Positions 1-9,728 of a stretch of DNA of 64,000 nt are shown one piece after another. Position 1 is the stretch's first letter, and every line of letters starts with the position of its first letter. The stretch spans positions 248,001 through 312,000 of the forward strand of contig SAXG01000018.1 in NCBI GenBank assembly GCA_012932865.1. Reading direction: 5' to 3'. The position numbers and the translations under genes were made by a program. Source of the stretch: Amylostereum areolatum. Lineage: Eukaryota; Basidiomycota; Agaricomycetes; Russulales; Stereaceae. A model generated the notes under the pieces. The model was not told the DNA's origin, did not search any database, and saw only the letters and a list, made by a program, of their open reading frames with translations.

Positions 1-391
1 TATATCACCGGTGGTCCAGTTATAAAGGGGACATATGATACCACCTCCGAGTTAAAGTCCTTGTAAACTATCATAGCACGCATCAATATCAGCGGCGAAC
101 TGTGGACGCCATGTCAAGGAGGCGACGTACTTGTTCGTCTTTCCTTCCATGTAAACGAAAGACCCGGATTCCACCAGTTTGTTGGGATAAACGCCCCAGG
201 GAAGCCCAAAGGTTGAAATGCGATCTTCTTCCCTGGAAGTAGGCCACATTTCTACCAAATCAGACGGTCAATCCCGTCGCACGACTGAAGAGGAAATGAG
301 GATGCACCTTCAGGCCTTCCTGCGCCTTCCACACTCTCGATATGCCAAATATGACCAGCGCAGAGACAAATAAAGACCATTGCGCCCCCAT
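1..391 (-). CDS. Partial unknown gene with N-terminal signal anchor
   Basis: I do not recognise this gene. A minus-strand ATG at 391 opens about 43 residues beginning MGAQWSLFVSALVIFGISRV, a hydrophobic stretch suited to a signal anchor. A second open stretch (about 258-52) in another frame encodes a segment rich in aromatic and charged residues and ends at a stop near 52. No acceptable intron joins the two, so an indel or an unrecognised exon is likely. The region below position 52 and off the window may hold further exons. The N-terminal anchor would fit a microsomal enzyme such as a P450, but no heme-binding or other family motif is visible, so that is only a guess. Confidence 0.3.
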
Positions 392-503
392 CGCGGGGAA
401 TTTAAGTCTACTAAGATTTGGGGGAAAGTGAAGCGGAAATCTGCATATAAGCCACGAGCACGTGCCTGCACGTGATGGCCCAGGTTTTGCTTGCGGGCTA
501 CCT

Positions 504-726
504 TACGTGGTGGAGGTCAAGACGAAGAGCGACGCGGCGACCCGGCCGACGCGCAAGCCTAGGATGACGCAAGCAGCCACGTGCATTTGTCAACGCGACC
601 TGTCACGTGTCGCGTTACGATGACGTGGCTGTTGTCCCACAACCAATCAGAAAGCTCACTTGTCTCGCGGTTTGTGTCGTGACGTGACGCAGCGCTCCAC
701 CGCGTCTCTCTTTGTATTAAAGGATG
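504..726 (+). repeat. Dispersed repeat, copy 1 (about 223 bp)
   Basis: This segment is nearly identical to 44320-44538 in the same orientation, differing by a few substitutions and short indels. It is rich in ACGTG cores (CACGTG, TGACGTG) and ends in an A-rich stretch before GGATG. Flanks of the two copies do not match each other and no target-site duplication was seen, so the element type is open. It lies downstream of the amidohydrolase gene that ends at 1040. The 259-503 and 727-1039 stretches around it show no supported gene. Confidence 0.85.
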
Positions 727-1039
727 AGAAAGGACTTACGTATATATGGTTCCGCTCTTATACTGGGTCCCTCCCATACCCACAGTATCAGGCACATGGG
801 TCGGGTTATTCGGAGTGCGACGTGGGCTGACGCGCTGACGTGGGGTGGTAGTGTATCTTGGTCGCTTTATAAATAACGGTTGAGTGGGATACTAATCCTA
901 CGCCAGTGCCCACGAACCTTGCTTCCGCCCTCAAGACATCACACGCCTCGAATCGTAACACACTCTCATAGATACTTAGGAGGCCCGAACACGTATCACA
1001 TTGCACATTCTGAACATATCGCACAGTCTGAATCAGATA

Positions 1040-4000
1040 TCAGAATACATCCACGACAGCTCTCTTGGGTGATATTACTGCGACAACTTTGCTGTCGAAT
1101 GACAGCAAGTCGCCACCGCGGGTGGCAACAAGGTCCGCGTCGGCCGGCCTGATCTTCACACCCAATAGCTTGTCGACGTTCGACGAGGCTAGCTCTAGAG
1201 CTTGTTCTTGCGTGATATTCGTTTCACTCGCAATCTAGAAATGCTTCAGGTATACGAGCAAGAGGATCATGACGAACGAACTCACCCAGCCAGCATCCCA
1301 CCTCAAATTTCGAGCGGCCCATCCGGCCATTGATGGGTCCCATGCACCGATACCTTGAGGCAGAAGACCGACTGTAACACCATGTGTCAAAAGATAGGAG
1401 ACGAGTCCTTGTTCGGTTAAAGGGGGTCCTGCCAGACTAGTAAAACGTGGTTGTCAACTCCCGTAGGACCAAAATTGTCAGGAGATGCATACATTCGTCG
1501 GCTATCCCAGGTGTAAGGGAACGACCGAGGCGCAGCCAGAACACCTACTTCCGCCTCTTTGAGCTCGTTAGCGAGGAGATGCGCCTCGGTAGCGCCTAGA
1601 AGTGTGAGTTTCATAGCTGCTCCCGTTACCGAGTCGACTTGTGTCTTTAGGTCAAGGAGAGAAGCGATGGTATCAGCAGCATGAACCCTCACAACCAGCG
1701 GCGTCATGCCCTGTAAAACACGTTAGAGGGTTCCCAAGGTAACAGTAAAAGAAAATGACATACCAAAGCAACTTTCCCAAACCAGTTCTCAAACTCTCCC
1801 TCCGGCCGTTTCACTAACAGCAGCCGACGAAGTGTGGCAATTTGGGTGCTCACGCTAGCGAGCGACCCATGCGTGATCGTGACGAAGAGGGATGTTGCAG
1901 GCTGGATAATCGCTCCTTTTGCTAGCTTGTGTGCCACACCCAAAGACAAGGAAACACCGATCCCGAGCTCGACACCATATATGTTGGTGGGGGCCGTCAC
2001 AGCTGTAGTGACGCCAGCACGATAGGATAGTCTAGCAAACGCGTTAGTCAACATGACCACCCTTTTGAAGAAATCGACTCACATCGCATCACGGGAAGCA
2101 TACTGCAAGCCGTCGATAGCGTGAACAGCGGTGGTCTCCATCATATCAGGTATGTCGCCCACGAGTCGGTCGAGGACGGATCCATCAACAGTAGTAGGCT
2201 CGCCTTGGATCTCTTGAAGTCCAATAAGGGTGCCAGCAGCAACGAGAGCTGGCGCAATTGATCCCCCTTGCAAGTCTACCACGACTGTGTCTGATCTTGC
2301 AAGAGCGGCTTTGTAGATATTATCCAAATCGGTGCTGACGATTCTGCCAGCTTCGACTGTTATAAAACGGAAATTGCCTCGTGCTCCTAGCAGATTCTTG
2401 ACGCCGTGTGCATCTCGAACCCATACGCTGGATACATTGGCGAAGACCATCGTGCCAGAGATAGATGAGATATCCTCTAGAGAGGGACGACCTTCCCTTT
2501 CCAATGCATCCGAAGCTTCTTTGTTATAATCGGGCACTGTTGGAGGTGCCCGGCTTCGAGGGGGTTTCAGAATGCCGTGCACCAAATCGAGTTGAGGAAT
2601 GCCGTCAATGAAAACCTGCGTCGGCGTTGCACCCAACGCGAGAGGGTGGCTGTCCCATACAACGGCATCTAAAAAAGTCGGTATCTCCTTTACCCCATGA
2701 AAAAGCAGATGAAGTCACCTGCATCATATCCTATACAGTAATCGTAAGTTGGAGCTTGTTAACAAATAGCTCCAGAGCGTGCACACCTTCTTGGATGTAT
2801 CCAATCCTATGGTCAAGTCCCAATACGCCAGCAGCTGTAGAAGTGACAGAAGAAAGTGCAGTATAATCAGCTAAGCCATAATGGTGGGCCTGCTGAGCCT
2901 CGTGAAGGAGGTAGCGAGATACGATAGCCGAATGGTCACTCTGAAGGTACTATTTATATGCCTGTCGCATTTCAGTCGCAGTGAATACTCACCTTCATGG
3001 TAACACGGATGTCTTCGTCGGCAAGAAGACGGGCTGCAAAAGACGTGGACCTGTATGCTTCCCGTTTGTACCTGTAAGATAAGGTGAGACTATAATTGGC
3101 GAGGTACAAACTGCAGACGAACCCGGAAAATGAAGAGAATATGGCAACTGCAGGGGTGGGGCCTAATGATAGATTCGGTAAGCGTCTGAAGCCACCCTCT
3201 CCACCTTCCACTTACCGTAAGCTCGCTTCAAGACATCAGGGACGAGGTAAGCCTCGTGGGCGTGATGGAAAGCCGCGATAGGGAACTTGAATTCGTTAGA
3301 CAGCTGCAGAAAGAGGTTCATTTCGCCCTGAACACATCAGCGGCAAGGGACGCACTCGAACGAAGTTGTCCAGGTCTACTGCCTCATAGCAGTGAGTTTG
3401 CACCTTCAGTAGCGTTAGCGTAGCGTGGAAGTGCACGATCGACCATACTCGCCTTGACCTTCCCCCTAAGAATATCCACGAGAGGATCCCACTGGATATC
3501 GCTGGGAAACGAACCAAGGGAATCCCAATCTCCCGCTTGTGCCTTGGCACAGTAAGCGTCCTGCTTCTGCTTGAGCCTTCTCGCGGTGTCATACCTGAAA
3601 ACTATCCTTCAATATAGTCCAGCAAGAGCGTGGGAATGTGGGCTCACGCCTGTCGCCACGCCCACACCGAGTCCAACCGAGTGTCGTCGTAAACGCGAGC
3701 TACGGAAGACGTCAGTGTGACGTCGTGTCTGAGTGTGTGTATCCCAGCCTACCTGGATTCTCGCCTGAAAGTGATCCTCAAGGTGAGATAGATCATCTGA
3801 AGGAGTAAGGTCCGGACAGACCACATGCATGTCTGGTACGCCGAAGCGAAACAGTCAGTATGATGAATAATGAGAGAGATGCATGACATACTTCATATGC
3901 TTCCAGCCAATTGAGACAGCGGGTGCACTGCTATTAGTCCCTACTGTAGGTTCCAAAAGCATCGCAGAGGGGGATCTCTCCTTCGTTGGTCGTAGTTTGA

Positions 4001-4758
4001 TAACAGCGCCCTGGCCGCCTACGTCGCGTTAGTCAAGGAAATGAACGACAAGATATGTAAGAAGCACCGATGGCATTTGCAGACCCAGGAAGTATCAGAG
4101 ACGTTGTTAGACCACCGGCCACAGCGAGGGATATCCCATCATCATGTGTGTTGAGACCGTCGAGGGCACGCAGCCAAGGAAGAATGGGACCTTTCCAAGA
4201 ATTTCCATCGTCGGCTCCATTCAATGAAGGAGAAGCTCCAACACCTATATGAGAGTGTACATCGATGATTCTAAACGGGGAAGAAGTTAGCTGTGACGCG
4301 AAGAATAACAAAATACACACGCACCCCGGAGAAACCCATGCGCCCTGCACGTCAAGCTCTGTAATATCTTCGTATTGCGCTAGTAGAAGTTCATCGACAT
4401 CTCCTACTGCCTTGATGACACCACCGTCCAAGAAGATATCTCCATGAATAACTTCGAGCCCTTGGACGCGTCCGGTCCATATCGTCGCATTCTTGATCCA
4501 TGTTGGTTTGGTACCAGGTTCAAATCGGTCAGAAATGGGGCGTTCGTGAAATCCAGAGAGAGGACCGGGAATGGAGTGAAGTCCTTCGCATATCGAAAGG
4601 GTGTGAGAGGCAGTAACGGGAGGATGTGATGTAGGACGATCCTCGTTGAAGGCACGAGAGTTGGTGAGAGCAAGGATGATGAAGGAGGTTAAGCCAGCGA
4701 CATAAAATAGATAAACCGATGAGTGTCGCCTTCTCCGACCTTGCGAGACATCGTGCAT
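1040..4758 (-). CDS. Amidohydrolase (metallo-dependent hydrolase), paralog 1
   Basis: The protein is a membrane-anchored or secreted amidohydrolase of the large imidazolonepropionase-like/CE9-like group common in Agaricomycetes; its substrate is unknown. The ATG at 4758 starts a basic N-terminus and one hydrophobic segment (residues about 13-32), a probable signal anchor. The metal-binding DVHSHIG motif begins exon 2. Later come HCYEAVDLD, a FHHAHEAYLVPDVLKRAYG block, SDH, GLDHR and the C-terminal DADVVVWDSHPLALGA-type strand typical of amidohydrolases. The stop is TGA at 1040-1042. The gene has roughly ten introns of 50-70 nt and includes three tiny exons: 11 nt (3822-3832), 12 nt (3753-3764) and 12 nt (2719-2730). 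The paralog at 19120-22944 has the same tiny exons. Exons near 3300-3600 are less secure. Family membership is firm, function is not. Confidence 0.85.
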
Positions 4759-5111
4759 GACTAGTCCTGGCAGGTACTGACTACCGCCGTCGACGTTTCC
4801 GAGAAGCTACGTAGGGCGAACCAAGTAGCGAGCCAGAGCGAGCCGCGGCCCGCAACCCCGAAGTTCGAAAAGCGTTCAGTCACAACTTCGTGTCTCTCGA
4901 CGCTCTCAAGAGTCAATGGTGTACTGGCCTAGTCTCCCAGAGGCAGACAAGACACCTTCGTCAACCTTCTCAAGTTCATGTACTTTCCCTGCTCTAACTG
5001 ATCCCTACTCTCGTTTTGCGACATCGTCCTTTTCATTTAACCCCCACCAGTCTCGATTTCTTTGAAGGACAGTAACTACAGCCTGACTCGTTAGTAACCT
5101 ATCTTCGAAGC
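4759..5111. other. Upstream intergenic region of amidohydrolase paralog 1
   Basis: This stretch lies directly upstream of the minus-strand amidohydrolase start. I see no gene, tRNA or repeat in it. It should contain the promoter, but no convincing TATA box or known site could be singled out. Confidence 0.5.
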
Positions 5112-6200
5112 TCAGTCGAAATGACCCACCTCGCCAATTGCTTCTGAGGCGACGCTACTAGTAGTCCCCAACTCGGGCGCAGGGTATGGAGCGGAGGGGT
5201 TGCTGTGAACTACGCGCTTGCCTTGACGTTTGTATAACCCGCGACGAACCGGTCTATCCCAAAAAACTATGGGTGACGTCAATTCTGGCTGCTCACAAAC
5301 TGAAGTAGAACTTACCATCTGGACAGTCTTTGCACCAAAATCTTCCAGGCATTTACCGCCAGTCCGTGCCCTGTAAAAGGAGTGTATGCCAATCTCCGTA
5401 CGCTGGTTGTATGCGATATAAATTCAGCCGTGGGCCATCCCTTGCCTCTTGGCTCGAGTTAGGAATCCAGTGAGCCTGCAGTGAAGAAATGTGTGTCCAA
5501 CAGGAAGGATCGACGTGCATCCCAATCCTGAAAGCGGATAGAACCCGTCGCAGTGGTGGGGCCAAGCAGATCATTCCGTCTAGACGCGTTCACTACGGAT
5601 CTTGGATGATATCTATCTCAAACATGTCACCTTGTCACTGCGGGCGGGAATGGCGTCCTTGGTCGCAAATATAACGATGGGACCACGGCAGGTAGAACCG
5701 TGCTTATAATAGGTGACTTGTCTCCAAACCTCACAGATCTCACCGTCCCTACAGATACCTATGCGAGGGCCCCACCACCGTATCAAATAGACTGGATCGG
5801 ATGCTGCTCTCCCAGTAAGTATATTCCGGTGCATAGTGCCGGTATATACTACCCAGACGAAGCTGGTCTTTAACACGTAGTCGGTGACAAGTTATCGGGT
5901 TTAACAGACACCATGGCGCCGTCACCTGGGTGAATGCTCGCCGGTTCGAAACCCACAACCTTCTCACCATCCCACATTGGCAACACAGGCGAGAAATAGC
6001 CTGCATCATCCAACCACTGTCTTGGACCGTACACCTTCCCGGTGAAACTTTCGCCACATCCTCCTGACCTTACCTTACCTCTGGAATCTTGCATTACAGG
6101 CCGTAGCTGGATCTCTACGCCGTCGTGACATAGGTATGCCACGCGGATAGTCGCTAACCAACCAAGATCGTGATTGCAGCGTAAGATGTCAGTGGCTTTC
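5112..6200 (-). pseudogene. Remnant of an unidentified gene cut by repeat copy A
   Basis: Several overlapping minus-strand open stretches (6211-5870, 5876-5613, 5574-5353) are rich in W, C and G and read as pieces of one protein. One piece contains GGCGESFTGKVYGP and WDGEKVVGFEPASIHPGDG, another WWGPRIGICRDGEICEVW. I cannot join them with good splice sites. The upstream side ends exactly where homology to copy B begins (6201), so the 5' part was apparently removed or displaced by arrival of the repeat. I do not recognise the family. It could also be a real gene whose first exon was replaced. Confidence 0.35.
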
Positions 6201-6540
6201 ATGACCTCCACATTCGAATCTCAACCGATGACGACGCCGTTCACCTCCCCAGACGCTCTACCGCCGCTACCATGCGTCCACGCGGCCCAGACTGCCCCCC
6301 AGAGGCCGTGGATCGCGCTCTTCTCCCGCGATTCCAGTCTCAACTGCATAGCTTCCCACCTTCACCAGCCCATTTCGCCATGGCGGAGAGTCTAGAGTGC
6401 GTATTTCCCGCCCCAGCGCCGCAAATTTCGGTTCAGACCGTACCGCCTCCCCCCATTGCAGTTCAGACCGTACCGCCAGCTGACCCCCAGCCCAAACCGC
6501 AACGGCGACCCGAATTCCTGGCGCGGGGCCCCGGCGGGGG

Positions 6541-6549
6541 GTGTATAAA
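6541..6549 (+). promoter_or_regulatory. TATA-like box inside repeat copy A
   Basis: GTATAAAAG sits between a G/C-rich stretch and a pyrimidine-rich segment, the usual layout of a core promoter. It is preserved in copy B at 24071-24079 on the opposite strand. It may drive transcription of the repeat towards the hairpin units. This is inference from layout only. Confidence 0.45.
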
Positions 6550-6957
6550 AGGCGGGCGGGGAGGACGTATTATCTTCAGTGCTCGCTTGTTCTACATCCT
6601 TGCATTCTTGATTCTGCTCCTGCATTATCATCTCTCCCATCCGCACCCATACCCACACCCACGCCCACATCCACCCCACACCCACACCCACACCCACCCC
6701 CCCATCCCCCATCCCTACCTACATGTCTTCCCGCTCTTTCCCCAAAGTTTTCTGGCGCTCGATCGTCGTCGCCGTGGTGGGCGAGAAGGTCCAGCGTGTT
6801 CCCTGCGACGGCGTCACGGCCTGGGCGAGGCCACCTCCCCGGGAGGGACGTCCGACCGGCTGCATGTTCGACGGCATGAGGTGCAACATCTGCCCTCACC
6901 ACGTCGCCGGCTCGCGCACTTGAACGCGTTGTTGTTACTACGGTGTGCGACCTCTGC

Positions 6958-7389
6958 TCCGACTGGTCGTGCCTTTCGCGAGGGCACGGACAGCCGGAGG
7001 AGGAAGGGTCGGGTTACTCCCTTTCGTTACCTCTCGCTTGATCGCCTCTCCACAGGTTCTCGCACCAATCCTCGCCCCTGCCCTTGCTGCAGTTCGAGTC
7101 CCAAACTGTCTTCCCCTCGAGCGTCCCGCAAGATTATATAGGTGAGCGGACACTGTTCCGACTGGTCGTGTCTTTCGCGAGGGCACGGACAGCCGGAGGA
7201 GACGGACGGTTCACTCTCCTCTCGTTACCTCTCGCTTGATCGTCTCCCCACAGGTCTCCGACCCCAGCCCAATCCCTTTTCAAACACCAACGCTGTCCTT
7301 CATTTTCTTTAAGCGTCGCACAAGATTATACAGATGAGCGGACGCTGCTCCGACTGGTCGTGTCTTTCGCGAGGACACGGACAGCCGGA
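6958..7389 (+). repeat. Tandem array of three hairpin units (copy A)
   Basis: Three units, at 6958-6998, 7157-7197 and 7349-7389, are spaced 199 and 192 bp apart. Each is a 41-nt imperfect palindrome: CCG and CTG arms enclose a CGTGCC/GGCACG-type stem around TTTCGCGA. The spacers are also related: each holds a GTGAGCGG- or ATGAGCGG-like start, a CTCGCTTGATCG segment and a CCACAGGT-like end. The repeated unit therefore resembles a duplicated intron plus a short exon. Copy B has two units. Confidence 0.8.
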
Positions 7390-7622
7390 GGAGACGGACG
7401 ATCTTACTCGCGCTCGTTTACCACTCGCTTGGTCGCCCTTTTATCACTCGCTTGATCGCCCTTTTACCACTCGCTTGATCGCCCTTTCATAGGTACTCAC
7501 CCCCAAACCCGACGATGAACTGCAAGTCACACTCGACGGCGGAAGGGGGGCATGGAGAGGATGGGAGCGGGGTGCTCTGAGGTGTGGGGTTGGCCGCCCA
7601 TGCCTTGGAGTGTCTCCGTCAA

Positions 7623-7638
7623 GGGGGGGGGGGGGGGG
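7623..7638 (+). repeat. Homopolymer run of 16 G
   Basis: Sixteen consecutive G residues lie inside repeat copy A. The matching place in copy B has only about seven. Such runs are unstable and prone to sequencing error. Confidence 0.9.
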
Positions 7639-7699
7639 TGAGTAGGCGGTGAGGTAGTGAGAGGTAGGTTGGTTTGACTGCTGCTCGTACTTGGACTTT

Positions 7700-8904
7700 C
7701 ATCAGGGAAACCCTCACCTGCTAAAGCCAGGTTTTTTAACGCTCAGTTATATGAGACATGTGAATCGTGTTAAGCGGAGAAAACAAGAGCTAACTCACCT
7801 CGATGGACGGTCGTGCCTCAGCTCGTCCTTTAGCGCAAACCAGCAGAGGCGACATCGGGCTTGCGCCAAGCGAGGGAGAGCCATGGGCTCTCCTCGAGCA
7901 CGAACTTAGAACAGGGTCGAGCCTCGAGCTGCCTCGAGGCGCCGTCGCCGTCGGAGCTCGAATCGACTTCGCATTGAACGCGATCGTCCCAGTGCCAGCT
8001 CACCTTACTTCCTACCACTTCGACCTCCCGGTCCTCCCCTCCTTGACCGCCTGCAGTCAGCCATCAACCGCGCTCGACCATGCTCGCCCTGTTGTGCGCT
8101 CAACGCCTGCCACAAGCCATGTCGTCCTTCTTCCTATGTCTGTTGTCGCACATGGTCTGCTTTGGATGGTATGACTAGGCCCGTGGGTTAGGACCTCCAA
8201 CGTGCGTAACCCACATCGTGCATCTCGTCCTCAACCCTGATGTACTCATTTTCTCAGCGAGTGAAGCTTGTCAAGAGTCTCTCCTTCTTGCTGGACAGGC
8301 GACACCCTCGGCACCATCACTAGATTCGCTACACCCTCAGCGTCATCACACCCACGCTCCCTTCCTTTTTTTCACCGCCATTAACCAACGTATTAGAATC
8401 CATGTTAATCAATGGGAGGACCAAGTCATCCTTTGCTCGTCAGTAAGTCGTATCTCCTCCGTTCTCGCGCGCTGACCCGCGTCGTAGCATCAGGCGCTGG
8501 CGAACATGATATCGGTGTCCTATTCACACACGTCCGAGTCACTGTAGCATTATCTCTTCTTTCTTCCCCCTGCCTTTTTCTATCCGAGTACCTGCATCCC
8601 TGTATCACCCATTTCTCACATCCTGTACTGTGTCGACGTACCGTAGTAATAGATAGTAATGGAGTATTTCATGAATAATCTCGTACCAATTGTGTGAATA
8701 GCAAAATTAGCAGCCGAAAGGGACTAGAAAGGATCGGGTACCGATCTTCTGGAGGAAGATCTGCCGCCGATGCCAAGTTTTAGCTTGGATGAGCTGCAAA
8801 TGTTGCGCGAAATTATGGGGGGGGAACCGAATTCTGCTAATCTGCTAATTACCGTGACTTACGTCCGAGTTAATGCTAGTTAACAGATGAGGGTTTGCCT
8901 GATG
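7700..8904. mobile_element. Non-autonomous TIR DNA transposon, about 1.2 kb
   Basis: The ends are inverted repeats of about 25 bp with three mismatches, starting CATCAGGGAAACCCTCA on the left and reading CATCAGGCAAACCCTCA on the complement of the right end. The element interrupts repeat copy A. The uninterrupted sequence in copy B (near 23195) gives the empty site and shows that only TT appears duplicated at the junctions. The inside has no transposase-like ORF; the open frames at 7803-8174 and 8218-8678 show no family features. The 2-bp duplication and end sequence do not assign a superfamily securely. Confidence 0.85.
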
Positions 8905-9104
8905 TTGGTTTCGAACTTGTTTGTATCCCCCGCTCGTTTTTCTCGTTTGTTCTCGTTCTCAGTCTCAGTTGTTCTCGCTCTTGTTCGTAACTCACTTGCG
9001 CATTCTCTCTTCTGCCCCGCGATCTTGTTTATTATCACCCTAATATTCTCCTATACCTCCTTTCAGGACTCTACTTTATAATATTCCCCACCCATAATAA
9101 CCTC

Positions 9105-9720
9105 TAGTGTTCTGCAGGGCCGGGCTCGGAGGCCCTAAGCCCGACTGGCCCGGCCCGGGCTTTACAAGCCCAGCCCGAGCCCGTCGCCGGGCTAGTATGA
9201 GGCTCAGGCTCGGGCTTGAGGTGATGAAAGCCCAAGCCCGGCCCTCGAGCCCGGGCTTTTTGGTACACAGTAAACTGAGCTATCTGCGTCAATTGAGAGC
9301 ATAGAGAGTGAGATGTGGAAGGATGCGATGCGAGTTCAGTCTCCTCGACAATGAAGGTGGCTTAACTCTGAGGGTGGGAAGCCGAAACATGGCCATAAAA
9401 GGAAGCTAACCGTGATTACGTCATCATATAACGGTCTCGTTGACTTCAGCAGCGTCAAATCAAGGCCGAAAACTAAGGGAAGACTGTCGCGCTGCTCTTA
9501 GCACCAATCAAGAGAGTTCTTAAGAGATATATAGACACCAAAACCCTAACTACTAGCACCCTCACCTGCATGCATGAAGCCCGGGCCTAAGCCCGAGCCC
9601 GGCCTGTACCCGGCCCAAGCCCCCATATCAGGCTCGGGCTCCCCTTTCTCACGGCCCGAGCCCTTCAAAACCCGGCCCGACCCGCGGGCTTTGAGCCCGG
9701 CCCGAGCCCGCAGAACACTA
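9105..9720. mobile_element. hAT-type MITE, 616 bp, with 8-bp target duplication
   Basis: The element begins TAGTGTTCTGC and ends GCAGAACACTA, and is flanked by ATAACCTC at both 9097-9104 and 9721-9728. An 8-bp duplication with short terminal inverted repeats is the signature of the hAT superfamily. Both subterminal regions are extremely G/C-rich, with repeated CCCGAGCCCG and GGCCCGG motifs in inverted arrangement. No transposase is encoded. It sits just beyond the recognisable end of repeat copy A. Confidence 0.92.
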
Positions 9721-9728
9721 ATAACCTC

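Larger units (their letters stand above)
6201..9035 (+). repeat. Dispersed repeat, copy A (carries a nested insertion)
   Basis: This is the same sequence as 22985-24421 in inverted orientation. Homology starts abruptly at 6201 (ATGACCTCC) against 24421 and runs through a GC-rich region with a TATA-like box (6541-6549), a CCCACA-type low-complexity tract (about 6650-6710) and tandem hairpin units (6958-7389). It resumes after the nested element at 8905 and fades near 9035. ORFs here run in several frames and are dominated by simple sequence, so I do not call them genes. Neither long direct terminal repeats nor clear terminal inverted repeats are visible, and the superfamily is unknown. Confidence 0.85.

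Noticed and set aside
504..726. Solo LTR interpretation of the 220-bp repeat
   Set aside because: The ends do not read TG...CA and no 4-6 bp target duplication flanks either copy.
5936..5956. tRNA B-box-like GGTTCGAAACC
   Set aside because: No matching A box, acceptor stem or T-tail at the right spacing was found; the site lies in an open coding-like stretch.
6272..7141. 289-codon plus-strand ORF in repeat copy A
   Set aside because: It consists largely of low-complexity proline/histidine/arginine sequence and runs into the hairpin units. The equivalent frame in copy B differs in length, so it is better explained by the repeat's GC-rich composition.
6958..7389. Regularly spaced palindromes as a CRISPR-like array
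   Set aside because: Spacers are about 150 bp and related to each other, there are only two or three units, and the organism is a fungus.
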